NCBI RefSeq assembly: GCF_901709675.1
Contig: NC_051107.1
Coordinates: 6,326,001-6,390,000, forward strand
Reading direction: 5' to 3'
DNA length: 64,000 nucleotides
Origin: Syngnathus acus
Lineage: Eukaryota; Chordata; Actinopteri; Syngnathiformes; Syngnathidae
Below, piece after piece: positions 54,611 through 64,000 of this stretch. A model generated the notes under the pieces. The model had not been told where the DNA came from. It saw only the letters and a program-made list of their open reading frames with translations, and made no database searches. Each line of letters begins with the position of its first letter. The first letter of the stretch is position 1. Both the position numbers and the translations under genes were made by a program.

Positions 54611-55228
54611 CTGCTCGACGGAGCGTAAAAAAAAAAAAGGTCCACGAGCAGCCTTGATGGGATTTGTGCATCTCCGGGGGCGTTCTCCCCGGCGCGCTAC
54701 CGAGCCCGGGCGACATTCCTTCACAGGTTCACTGGCAATGCTCAAGTGGTCGCCTCTTAACGGCCCCCTAATCACTCACGGACGTAATCGCCGGCCACTT
54801 TGAAGTGATCGACAATTTGCCGTGTAACACGAGCGCCTGGTCGCCGCCGCCGCCAGACAGATGGCAAGATAGCCCGGAGAATCTGGCGGGCTAAGTCGGG
54901 GCGACCCAGAGGTTGCGTGGGGGCCTTTTTAACGCCCTAGGTGCTAAACAAAACAACTTTGTTGACAAGCAGCATGAACGATGACGTGGACGGAGGTCTG
55001 CTCCGCCGCCGCCACAACACGCGTGGACCGGCACGTACGCAACGTGTGTGTTTATTGTTTACGCTGCTGCGGGTGGCGCCAGGCCCTGGAAAAACACTTT
55101 TAGCTGCGTGTGTGCGTGTGCGTGCGGTTTTGTAATCGCTATCAGACGCCCTCATCGCCACTTGGGGAAATGGGACGGGGGTGATGTGGGGTAAAAGGTA
55201 TGTTATTCCACACGGGGGGAAAGAAGGT

Positions 55229-55256
55229 ACACTGTGGACAAAAGTATTGGGACAAA
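55229..55256 (+). mobile_element. Tc1/mariner-like terminal fragment
   Basis: TACACTGTGGACAAAAGTAT followed by TGGGACAA resembles the terminal inverted repeat of fish Tc1-like elements and starts at a TA dinucleotide. The opposite terminus was not found. Confidence 0.4.
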
Positions 55257-56531
55257 GCTCTTGAACCTGGCCGCTCAACAATGAGCAGTTTTGGCCCTCA
55301 GCGCTTCGCTATTGACCTCAAGGCTCAACCCGAGCCTCCTTGAATTTAGCAGGTCGCACCTTGTGTCTTACTAACAACATTTGGATTCTTAGTACGCAAA
55401 CGGGGGGGAAGAAAATGCCATGTTGCGGCAGCGCCGGCTTATCTTGTTTACACAAAGGCACTTTCTCAAAGGCAAACCGTTTTCTGATAAGAATCGTCCA
55501 TGCGGACACAAATGGATGCATATTAGAGGGATGCCATTAAAGCGCCCACCCCTTCCTCGTCCTCCTTCGCCGGGAATACCCTGTCGATGATGTACACTGG
55601 CAACCGAGCGTACGCATATGGCGCCTTAGCGCTACTTTTAGCACCTCACTCGCCACTCGAGCAGCACCTGAGAGCCACAAGCGGTCACCAGGGTGGCGAA
55701 CGTTGCGAGCCATTTCAGGAGCGGTTGCGGCACTTGATTGCCGAGAGTGGCGGGTTAGTGACGCCTGAGGTCACCAAAGGTCACCAAAGTATCAGCTGAG
55801 GAGTCAATTCGGCAGCGTTTGAAGCAACAATTTGAGTGCTTTGTCAACTGGCGGTGTTGCCGCTCGGTGTCGTGTGTCCTAATGGGCCAGGCTTTGGTGC
55901 ATTAAAGGGGCCAAGCAACACAGCGAGCCTGCCCCCCCTCCTTGATGGGTCACGACCCCAGCCAGAGTGTCATGGGGTCGGGTCAGGTCAGGCTAACGTT
56001 ATTGCCGTTTATTTGTCTAATTTTCCGTCAAATGCCGCCGTCTGCCTCTGATCAAGATGAGCGGATTACTCCAGTTGGGGGGGGGGGGGCAAAGCGCTGG
56101 GAAAAAAAGCCGACTGCTTCAAATTAGTCTGTAAAAATAATCCCGCGCGGCCATTTTGACCTGTTGTTAAAAGTCAAATACGCCGGCCGCATTCAGGCCA
56201 AGGTCGCAGACAGTCAGGGGAATTCGCGCCTTCGTCTACAAGCGGGCCGGGCCGGCCCAGAAAATAAACTCGCCTTTATTGCACTAAAATGAAGAACAAA
56301 TTTTGCCGTGCCATTTTAAAAGCCACCATTTGAGGTGTGGGGGCTGATGGAGGCCCTCATGTGCAGGCGAGGGCAAAACCTCCAGATGACTTTTTGCCCG
56401 CTCGACGCAACAATACACCTAATTTGCGGTGTGTGTGTGTGTGTGTGCGCGAGCCCAAACAGCGCGGCGCCAGAAGTCTGCGCTTCCCTTGAGAACGTAA
56501 CGGCTGAGTGGCATCGGAAAGACTAGCCGCC

Positions 56532-56558
56532 CGGGAGGGAGGGAGGGAGGGAGGGAGG
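56532..56558 (+). repeat. (GGGA)n array
   Basis: Six GGGA units in a G-rich stretch that extends to about 56635. Confidence 0.95.
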
Positions 56559-58267
56559 TAGGGGCTCGGCTTGGAAGGAAAACGGGGGGGTGGGGGCTGC
56601 AGGTAAAAGCTTACAGGTGAGGCGCGGGGGAGGCCAAGCGAGTGTGTATGTGTGTGTTTGGTCTACAGTACTGCTGATGTCCTCCCTGACATGAAAACAA
56701 GCCGGTACGTGCAAAGTTCACCCGTGCCCCCCCCCCCGAAAAAAAGAACAACTTCCTGTCATCTTGTTGCCGGTCAAAAGAGAACAAGCCAGGACTTTTG
56801 ATGTCGTCCATGAAAATGGGAAGCGCTCGCACACTGAATTCCCTACTCGCTGTTCCCACAGTGCCGCCGCCATCCCGCTGTGCCAAATTTCTGCTTTTAA
56901 TCTGCATAGAATGGGATTTCTGCTACACTCGGCGCAATCTAAACACCGGTGAAACCTCTTGACCAATTCGACATCAAGCCAGGCCTAAGAAAATAAAAAA
57001 GTCCACTGTAGATGGGGAAAAGATAATGTCATTCAAAATTAATTGATGATAATAAAAAGGAAAAAGTCTATTTTCCAGCCATCTGGGCCAGGCCAAGACT
57101 GGATGGAAGATTGCGCCGGAGCGAGTTTTTCCCGCAGGCTGCGACTCCCATGACAGCGTCGCGGCCAATCCCACGCAAGCTTATTAGCAGACTAAAAATA
57201 GCAGCGCCATCATGTCAACAGGTTGGTTGGCCCTCGTTAGGACGCATAATCGCCTTATTTACATTCGCTTTCCGCCCCCGCGTCGGAAGCCATTAGGATG
57301 GCCGACGGACGGACGGACGCCCAATCGGCTGCGAGGGGAAACGCTCCCGTGGGTCGCGTGGGAACCGGAGCCCCGAGGGGGCGCTCGTGTCAACAAACAG
57401 CAAGGACAAAAGAAGAAAGGACACTCGCTTGTCTCACGTGCGCGTGCACAGACATTCTTACGTTCAATAATACAAGAGCGCGCGCGCGCGCCTGTGTGTG
57501 TGCAGCAAAAGCAGATAAGCGAGCGGTATGATGAAATGTGAGGCAACCAAACAAGATCTCTGATCAAAACAAACATGCTGGATCTACTGCAACACACGCA
57601 CGCGCGTGCACATACAATGTTCACCAACCGAATTTCAGCAAACGAAAAGCTATCTTGTGCTCCTTTTTCCGTACTTGCACTCTTCCTTCTTTCCTCCATT
57701 TCCTCCATCCTTCCTTCCTGCATCCTTTCGTCCACCTTTCCCCTTTCTTTGCTCCCGGAAAGAAACTTCTGGACACGCCCACCCGCCAACAGCTCATCAG
57801 ATAGGAGGCTAACCGTGCGCCCCCCCTCTCGACACACGCAGATAAGAAGTGCGTGTGCGCGGCCAAGAAGGAAAGTCCAAATATGTTTTTTCCGGATGGC
57901 CAGCGCAATCGTCGGGGGGGGGGGGGGGCGCCGCGCTCCCCGCCGCTGCACGCCAGCGATTGCCACGGCGGCCTCCACCTCCACCTCGGCTGACAGATTA
58001 TTCATATCGACGCCGTGAGGTTCCGCAAAGCAATTACGTGGCGTCACACTCCGTCAACTTTGGGAATGACACGCCGCCGCAAAGGTGGCAAAACGAGGAA
58101 GCCGCTTCTGACTGCATGTACGCCAATGTTGACGGCCATCATTCGTTCCCGTTATCGCAAACATTTCAAAGGGTTAATAAAGTTGGGTTGCGAATAATTC
58201 ACTTTTGGAGTTTATATTGTTTTCCAATTGAGTTTGTGAATGGAGGTTCCACTAAACAGGCAATTTA

Positions 58268-58324
58268 GAGTTGCGCGCTTGTAGTACCGCGCTGTGCCAC
58301 ACATGCCAGGGCAGCACTGAGCTC
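58268..58324 (+). repeat. dispersed repeat, copy 2
   Basis: Second copy of the unit at 8656-8707, about 50 kb away. The best shared word is GCAGCACTGAGCTC. The indel pattern suggests two independently decayed insertions. Confidence 0.55.
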
Positions 58325-61300
58325 AACTCAAATCAACGCAGCGTGATTAACGAAAAGAAGCATCCATGCTAACTTACATTAGCCTGTCTAGGGCGTTTCG
58401 AATGGCATAAAATTAACAGACAATACGATGATTAATTTGCCTTTGTTTACTTTGTTGTTTTTAAAAAAGAAAATGTAGATGTGCGTGTATTTGCAATCAA
58501 GTAGAGTGAATTAAAACGCGTGAAGAGCCAAATTACTGAAAGTGAACAATTATATTTATTTTAAAACTGAATTAAGGCAACAAGTATCATTTTGGGTGTA
58601 TTTGGGACTTTTCCAGGGTTCCTACCTTATCTCGTAATTTGTTTTTGTTTGTTCTCTCTGAGCATGAAAGGAGCCATTCAGAGCCAAATCATTGTGATCA
58701 CTTTTGCGGCCGGCCGGCCGGCCGGGCCTTTTCAACACACGTTTTGTCCCAACGCGGCGGCTGTTTGATGGGCGCGGCGATACGTCAGAAAGTCAGCAAG
58801 GCCTCGCGCCAAACGTTGACAGACATCAGTGCAACAACAACAACAGGGCATAAATAGACTGAAACCCCGTGACGTCATGGCAAAAGGCGATCTCATGCAC
58901 GCACGCACGCAGCGCGATTGTCACACCATCAGCTAGCTTTAAGCCCACGTTTGAGCCGGGCCTTTAGTCCAGCTTGGCTGCACACATCTTCACGCACACA
59001 CATTCGCTAAGGGCCGGGTAAACCTACGAACGCCACTGGCAGACAGGCGGCCGGCCGCATCTCCACCGATACGCGCTGGCTAATTGAATGCGAGAGGTCA
59101 AAGGTGGCCGTCTTTATGCCGCTCGGTGGAGGCCATGAATATCTTAGCTTGACTGCACAAACGCTGGGAAAAGTCCAGGAAGAAAAAGTTGCTTGAATAT
59201 TTACGAGCACCAAAGTTGAGCCTGGGGCGCCGCCGTGGCAGAATCTTTCAATTGGAGCTTGTTCACACGCGGTCAAACATTTTTGCAGCTTTTGCGTGTC
59301 GCCATCTTAGCGCTCGCGTTCACGTGCCGCCTGAAGGTGAGCCGCGCTGTGCGCGTCACCGGCACAACCATGGCCACAGCACACAAAGCATCAAAATGCG
59401 CATCTGACTGATGTGAAAACACATTTCTTTTCATTTCATCGCCCGCCATTTTCTTCTCGCCTCTGATCCGTGACAATGTGCAAACCAAGGTGAAAAATGT
59501 CGGATTTAATGGCTTTTCCCTTTTTTCTTTCTTTCTCATTTTCTAGGGCCTCCAGGAACACCGCGGCTCTGCTGCACACAGCTCAATGTTAGCGTGCCCA
59601 TGTGTTTATTTCATCATGTATGTATGTAATTTTTTTTTATGGACACACACACTCTTCTTATCTGCAGGATAGAAAAGGAAATGAAAGGCTAGCAAAAGGA
59701 TGCTAAAGGAAAGGAGGGCAGCGAAGGAAATGAAGTGAGAATATGGGAAAGGAAGGTCAACAAAAAGGGAAAAATAAAAGAGAAAAAGAATCGAAAGTAG
59801 CCGAAGGTCGCCGTGGGTTCTTTCGACTAGCGTAGCATTAGCGGTTGTTGCCGTGGCGGCGGCGGCGCCGGTGCGGCTATTTGCAGACAGACAAACAGGA
59901 AGCTTGTTTGTGTATTTCCTCTGTGGCGGCTGGCTCCCTTGCGTAATGCGTTTTGGGGACAAGTAAACAAACAACGGGCACCATTAGCCCGCTCGCTGCA
60001 AGCCAGCGCGGGTTCCAGTAGGGGGCGTTCCACCACGAGCACAAAGAGCTCCCGGACGAGTGGGCCAACAGCGCCGCCCGGCCCCCGCCGGTGCCACTGC
60101 AGGGCCTCCCTCCTCCTCCTCCTCCTCCTTCCTGACATGGCTGCCGCTCGCTCGCTCGCTCGGGGAAGAAAAATGCTTTTTTTTTTTGCGAGGGGATGTG
60201 GCGTTAATTCAGCGATCAAAATGAGCGAAGGCGCGACACGCCAGCCAGGCAATCAAAGACTCGCCTCGTCGCTCCAAACACTTAATGGACTCCACACAGC
60301 AAAATCCAACTAATTACAATTTGTCCTTTCTTTTTTTGTCCTTTTCATAAGACTTGCTTTTAATTCCCAGCACGTGCGTGTGCGTGCGTGCGTGTCTCAT
60401 TTAAATAAGCGCTAGCGCGGGTTCTCCCGCCCAAATATGCTACTAGTGTCATAACAATGAGAAGTGGCGGCCCGCGGCGACTATTTAAAAGATCGTTTGA
60501 AAAAAAGGCCTGATCTGTAATTCAGAGCGGATCCGCTATCAGACGCCGCCGCCGCACGCGCTTGTCATTGGCGTCTCTAATCTCCCGCACGCCCGACAAA
60601 CACGCCGGCTGCTGCTGGCGGCGGCGGCGGCAGCGAGACGCCGACGACCAACAAGAAGAAGAAGAGGGATTTTTAAGACATTTTATTTTCATTTTCCTCA
60701 CCAGTGTATCCGACACCTATCATAGCATCAATCCCCCAAAAGGATTGGAGAGCAATTGCGCTTTTTGGAGAGCTATTAGCGTGTGATCGCATGCGGCTAG
60801 AAGGACGGACGCGAACGTGGCTCAGAAGGAAATGCTCGGCGTTTTTCCCAACGCGGAGGAGAGAAGTGATGGCAGGTTATCAGAAAGTGGCATACGGGAA
60901 GCGCCGGAGCCGCGATGGGATGACAAAAGAGGGCGGCAAAGCACTACCTTTGTCTCAATGAAACTCCTCAATTCACTTTGTTCCAAAATGCGGCCGTCTG
61001 ACTACGAAAACGGAACAGCTGAGTTTGTCAGCAAATCACAAACATTTCAGCAGTGAACAGCAACATTGAGCAATATGCGTTCAAATTATGATTTGCCTTC
61101 ACACACACACACACTGGGTTTTGGTTACACGTGTGGTTTGGACAGGAAAAGGTTGGGGGCTACCACGCTCAGCGGGACACTGACGCTGGGCCATACTCAC
61201 AGGACACACACACACACACACACACTTCAAAGCGTGGCTGTAAAGCTTGGGTGACATTCATCCATCCAGCATGGGTCGGGGGGCAACCAGCATCTATCAT

Positions 61301-61341
61301 AGAGCCACAACCAGCGCAACCCGACACTTGACTGGCAGCGC

Positions 61342-61366
61342 AACACACACACACACACACACACAC
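61342..61366 (+). repeat. (AC)n microsatellite
   Basis: About twelve AC units; a second CA run lies at 61204-61225. Confidence 0.95.
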
Positions 61367-62146
61367 TAAAGCCAAGATTCTGTCAATGAGTCAATTCATA
61401 ATGCACACAAAATGTTTTCCCTTCCAAGCAGTTTGAGGTCCGCTACGGCACGCTGGTTCTCAGCCTGGCTGCATTCCGCAAAACCATTTGCAAGACATTT
61501 TGTGTTTGTTTGAGCTTCTATTCACGTGTGTGCATCAAGATGGAGGTGGTCACAGCTCATCAACAAAGCGCAAGCAATAAGACCATTCGGGCCAATGACA
61601 AAACAGAAAATGGCGGAAAGACACAATAACAACAGTATACGATGATAAAAAGTCAATGGCAATCTTTTCAAATGATGCGCAAGGAAAAGAGTGGGACTAA
61701 GCAGACTTGAACTTGTCAGCTTTTGAGACTCGATCCACTCAATGAAAAACACATCAAAGCACTCATTATATTGACTTTTCGTGCTATTAAGTAAAATCAT
61801 AATACAAAAAATAATCGCTTACTTTTGGAAAGAAATGCGTTAAATTGATTAACAAAAGCAGGTACAGGCGTGACGTGGAATATGTACACGACTGCTTTAA
61901 ACCACATCAACGGAGCGCTTTTTCTTTCTTTCTTTCTTTTTTTTTTTTAATGTAAACGTGCTGCGTAACCACGCAGAAATTCCCAAAAGGCAAAACAGAG
62001 CTTCTAAGGACACCGTGTTATCGATTTTGTTATATTGTGAGCGCACAACGAACACACAATAAATGTCACTATTATACGAGTTTGTATGAAAACGTAACAA
62101 GCGTGTTGAGTGGATATACAAAAGTGACAAGGAATCTTTCACTCAC

Positions 62147-62430
62147 CGACTTCCGGCGTCTTTGAGCTCCTGTTTGCAGCGTGAGGGCATTTGCTGTCCG
62201 ACAGCACAACCTAGCGGCCAAAATGTGGAGTTGCAACTTAGTGGACACTCCATTAGGTACACCCGGACAGTAACGTTTCTTGGATTCTTCATCCAAATGC
62301 CCAACTTCGTTGGATAGCAAATCAGCCATAATTCGGATGAAATCGGTGAAAATGTAGCGCAGAAATCAAACAATCTATACAAACACGTAGGAACGAGCTG
62401 ACGAGTTGACCGCCAAGATGGCGGCATAAC
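62147..62430 (-). other. candidate first exon of an unrecognised minus-strand transcript
   Basis: Starts about 550 bp beyond the atp5f1c poly(A) signal, on the same strand. After a GCCGCCATCTTGG (YY1-type) word and a short leader, an ATG at 62329 opens 61 codons (MADLLSNEVGHLDEESKKRY...) that end exactly in phase 0 at a consensus donor (GTCG|GTGAGT, exon end 62147). The peptide is not recognised; it does not resemble the TAF3 N terminus expected by synteny. Part of the exon (62238-62262) looks like a dispersed teleost repeat terminus (a GGTGTACCTAATGGAGTGTC word), which weakens the coding reading. Confidence 0.3.
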
Positions 62431-62460
62431 ACAAAATCACGTGATAAAACCACGTGACTG
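62405..62460. promoter_or_regulatory. promoter-like motif group (YY1, two E-boxes)
   Basis: CAAGATGGCGGC (YY1 core) is followed within 40 bp by two CACGTG palindromes spaced 13 bp apart (about 62439 and 62452). An ETS-type ACTTCCGG lies at about 62149. These are standard elements of TATA-less housekeeping promoters. Likely drives the candidate exon at 62147-62430. Confidence 0.4.
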
Positions 62461-62706
62461 CAAAGCCTCTATTGATAGCAACATTTTGCTCTTGATCATG
62501 GTTTGTTTAACCTTGATGACGCTCATTTAAGATTGGTGGTGGGCTTTTGCAAGTTAGCGTATAACTAGAATTAAATAAACAGCAAATTTATCAAAAGAAT
62601 ATATGTAAACAATTTCAAGCTAGCCCATGTATACGCCAGTAAAAAAGTATGAAAGGAAAACTAGAGTAAATGTGGAAATAATGACTAAATATTCAGTTTG
62701 AATAAA

Positions 62707-62878
62707 ACTATATGAAATATACATCAACTATATGAAATATATACTCTGATGAAGGCGGAAGTACAAGCCCAAACATGTCAGGTCATGCGACCTAAAATAT
62801 CTTGTTTAAGATAAAAGAACCAATGAAGTGATTGACAAGTGAAAACAAAATGAACTTAGTCCAACTATATGAAATATA
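62707..62878 (+). mobile_element. short retroelement-like insert flanked by 15-bp direct repeats, with hammerhead-like core
   Basis: ACTATATGAAATATA occurs at 62707-62721, 62727-62741 and 62864-62878. The roughly 122 bp between the last two contain CTGATGA (62746-62752), a GGC...GCC stem and then CAAAC where a hammerhead ribozyme has GAAAC, followed by a 5-bp hairpin AGGTC-ATGC-GACCT (62780-62793). CTGATGA...GAAA cores are known from small retroelements and Penelope-like elements in animals. The core base change suggests an inactive copy. The class is inferred. Confidence 0.4.
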
Positions 62879-62964
62879 CTTACAAATGTGTCACTGTTAA
62901 TCTTAATTCACAAAAATATTTGAACCAAATTTATCCTGTGAAATTGCATGAAAAAAGCAACAAA

Positions 62965-63083
62965 TCGAGCGGATGGTTTAAGGTCTTTATTCTCTGCGTA
63001 TATTTTACAAACACAAGCATAAACGTGGCCAGACACGTCGGCTTCGCTCGGAAACGTCCGTCGGGGTTCACCTCGTCGCTTAC
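62965..63083 (-). other. atp5f1c: atp5f1c terminal exon (stop codon and 3' UTR)
   Basis: A strong acceptor (TTCTTTCTTGGCAG|GTAAGC) places the exon start at 63083; its first four bases finish the coding frame (Leu-stop). The remaining roughly 110 nt run to an AATAAA at 62991-62986. The cleavage position is estimated. Confidence 0.7.
62986..62991 (-). terminator. atp5f1c: atp5f1c poly(A) signal AATAAA
   Basis: Canonical hexamer on the minus strand, about 90 nt after the stop codon in the terminal exon; well placed for a short housekeeping-gene 3' UTR. Confidence 0.65.
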
Positions 63084-64000
63084 CTGCCAAGAAAGAATTC
63101 CCGTCGTTCCAAATAACAAGAAATCAACAAAACCACACTGCTGGCTAACGTAGCGGCTAACTAAGTCAAAGCACGTTGACGTCTACCGGGTTACCTCCTG
63201 CAAGGCTCATTTCCTGAATGCAGCGGATCGATGCAAAACGTGCGAGAGCATTAGAAGGTTTTGAAGGCCACGAAGCTATGAAGATGAAAACTTACAGCGC
63301 GGCGGCTCCGGAGATGATCTCGATAAGCTCCTTGGTGATGACGGCCTGTCGGGTGCGGTTGAAGGTCAGGGTGAGCTTGTCGATCATCTCGGCTGACGAG
63401 CGGGTGCGGAGGCGCGTTGTCGATCAAAAGGGGAGGAGAAAAAAACAACAACAGGAAGAACCCATCAACGCCTGACCCAGAAAGTTTGCGACCAAACGGT
63501 GAAGGCGGGTCCGGCTTACAAGCGTTCTTGCTGGCGCTGTCCATGGCGGTCATTCTGGCGCTCTGTTCGCTGGTGGATGACTCCCGCATCGCCAGGTAGA
63601 TGATGTTGACCATGGCAAACTCCTGGTAGCTCCTCAGCACATCGGCGTCGATATCGTCGTACACGCCCATGGTCTCTGCGGGGACCGGCCCGAGTTGGTT
63701 GCATCGCAGAGCTTGGCGGGAGGGGCTGGGGACAAAGGCGGCCCGAGACCTTACCTGCGTTTGCGACCACGTCGTTGGAGAAAAGCGGCTTTTGGTCCGT
63801 CTTGTAGGAAATGACAGACCTGCATGGGGAGAACATTTCTCTTTCATGACAAAGCTACTTGCAGACACATTTGAGGAGGACGGGGGCAAGTCAAAGACCT
63901 GAAGCGATTGTAGACAACGGCTCCTTGGTCAAACTCGTAGCCGGCGTTGAGCAGCTCGCCGGCGATGACGGAGGCGTCGCCAAAAGTGGGGGGCTTGCGG
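63080..64000 (-). CDS. atp5f1c: ATP synthase F1 subunit gamma, mitochondrial (3' part; 5' exons outside the window)
   Basis: Central rotor-shaft subunit of mitochondrial F1Fo ATP synthase. Exons 64000-63899 (open at the window edge), 63819-63755, 63675-63520, 63392-63296 and a terminal coding piece 63083-63080 join in phase to give the last 140 residues. Recognisable blocks are [65 protein letters not shown], and the C-terminal helix [20 protein letters not shown] followed by [12 protein letters not shown]. The match to the vertebrate gamma subunit is essentially full length over this part. Introns are 79, 79, 127 and 212 bp. The last codon and stop (CTG TAA) are completed across the final splice junction. 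Confidence 0.96.
63195..63213 (-). other. candidate 19-nt alternative microexon of atp5f1c
   Basis: Bounded by GCATTCAG| and |GTAACC on the minus strand, between the penultimate exon and the terminal exon. Included after ...GCGCT it would change the end of the protein from Leu-stop to Leu-Lys-stop. Mammalian ATP5F1C has tissue-specific isoforms that differ only at the C-terminal residue through an alternative exon near this place, which is the only reason to take it seriously. Confidence 0.25.
63296..63392 (-). CDS. atp5f1c: atp5f1c penultimate coding exon
   Basis: 97 nt, from the acceptor CGTCAG|CCGAG to the donor GCGCT|GTAAGT. It encodes the C-terminal helix ([17 protein letters not shown] to IISGAAA) plus CT of the last Leu. 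The donor itself supplies G-TAA, so reading through gives the same CTG-TAA ending as splicing to 63083. Confidence 0.93.
63520..63675 (-). CDS. atp5f1c: atp5f1c exon
   Basis: 156 nt, from the acceptor CCGCAG|AGACC to the donor GCTT|GTAAGC. It encodes 51 complete codons, from [13 protein letters not shown] to [11 protein letters not shown]. The trailing T joins CC of the next exon to make Ser in SKNASEMIDKL, the family sequence. Confidence 0.95.
63755..63819 (-). CDS. atp5f1c: atp5f1c exon
   Basis: 65 nt, from the acceptor ATGCAG|GTCTGT to the donor ACGCAG|GTAAGG. It encodes [21 protein letters not shown] with split codons for Arg and Glu at its ends. The neighbouring introns are 79 bp each. 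Confidence 0.93.
63899..64000 (-). CDS. atp5f1c: atp5f1c exon (partial at window edge)
   Basis: 102 nt: the third base of a codon, 33 full codons ([10 protein letters not shown] to VVYNRF) and AG of the next Arg. The donor is AG|GTCTTT, which lacks the usual G at +5, so it is a weak but phase-consistent splice site. Its start lies beyond 64000. Confidence 0.9.

Larger units (their letters stand above)
47296..62100. other. intergenic between gata3 and atp5f1c, no recognised gene
   Basis: By human synteny TAF3 would be expected here on the minus strand. Neither its histone-fold N terminus nor its C-terminal PHD finger was recognised in any frame. Contents are microsatellites, short tandem arrays (52613, 53131), transposon fragments (54543, 55229), dispersed repeat copy 2 and a CNE-like segment near 54.1 kb. 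Confidence 0.55.

Noticed and set aside
57259-58047. Longest non-gata3-type open frame (262 codons, minus strand)
   Set aside because: It runs through simple CT-rich and GC-alternating sequence and a poly(G) run, has Cys/Arg-rich low-complexity stretches, and no recognisable domain or splice context.

Overview
The window is a stretch of vertebrate nuclear DNA, most likely from a ray-finned (probably percomorph) fish. Evidence: two multi-exon genes with GT-AG introns, several of them only 79 to 212 bp long; very dense CA/TG, CT, GGGA and homopolymer microsatellites; and fragments of repeats typical of teleost genomes (tRNA-derived SINE, hAT-like and Tc1-like termini). The exact lineage cannot be fixed from the sequence alone.

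Only two genes are securely recognised, both on the minus strand. (1) gata3, a complete coding sequence in five coding exons between 40844 and 35185 (472 residues, two GATA zinc fingers), with a 3' UTR reaching a poly(A) signal near 34343 and a GC-rich promoter/5' UTR zone above 40845. (2) The 3' part of atp5f1c (mitochondrial ATP synthase F1 gamma subunit) from 64000 down to a poly(A) signal at 62986-62991; its 5' exons lie beyond the right edge. The neighbourhood matches the human 10p14 block ATP5F1C-TAF3-GATA3 in order and orientation, but no TAF3 coding sequence is visible between the two genes here.

Layout: 1-34320 is a gene desert downstream of gata3 with GATA-motif clusters (0.7-1.3 kb and 17.2-18.0 kb), an RFX-type X-box palindrome (12993), CNE-like blocks, tandem repeats and transposon remnants. 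34325-41100 is gata3. 41100-46200 is the upstream flank: a long CT array, seven perfect TGACGTCA palindromes in 2.6 kb, and a possible small plus-strand first exon. 46200-62100 is intergenic with CNE-like segments and short tandem arrays. 62147-62460 looks like an unassigned housekeeping-type promoter plus first exon on the minus strand. 62707-62878 is a small insert flanked by direct repeats, with a hammerhead-like core. 62960-64000 is atp5f1c.

Most of the window is therefore best read as the cis-regulatory landscape of a developmental transcription factor gene (gata3) next to a housekeeping gene. Calls outside the two genes are mostly motif-level inference with modest confidence. No prokaryotic elements, CRISPR arrays or rRNA genes were seen.
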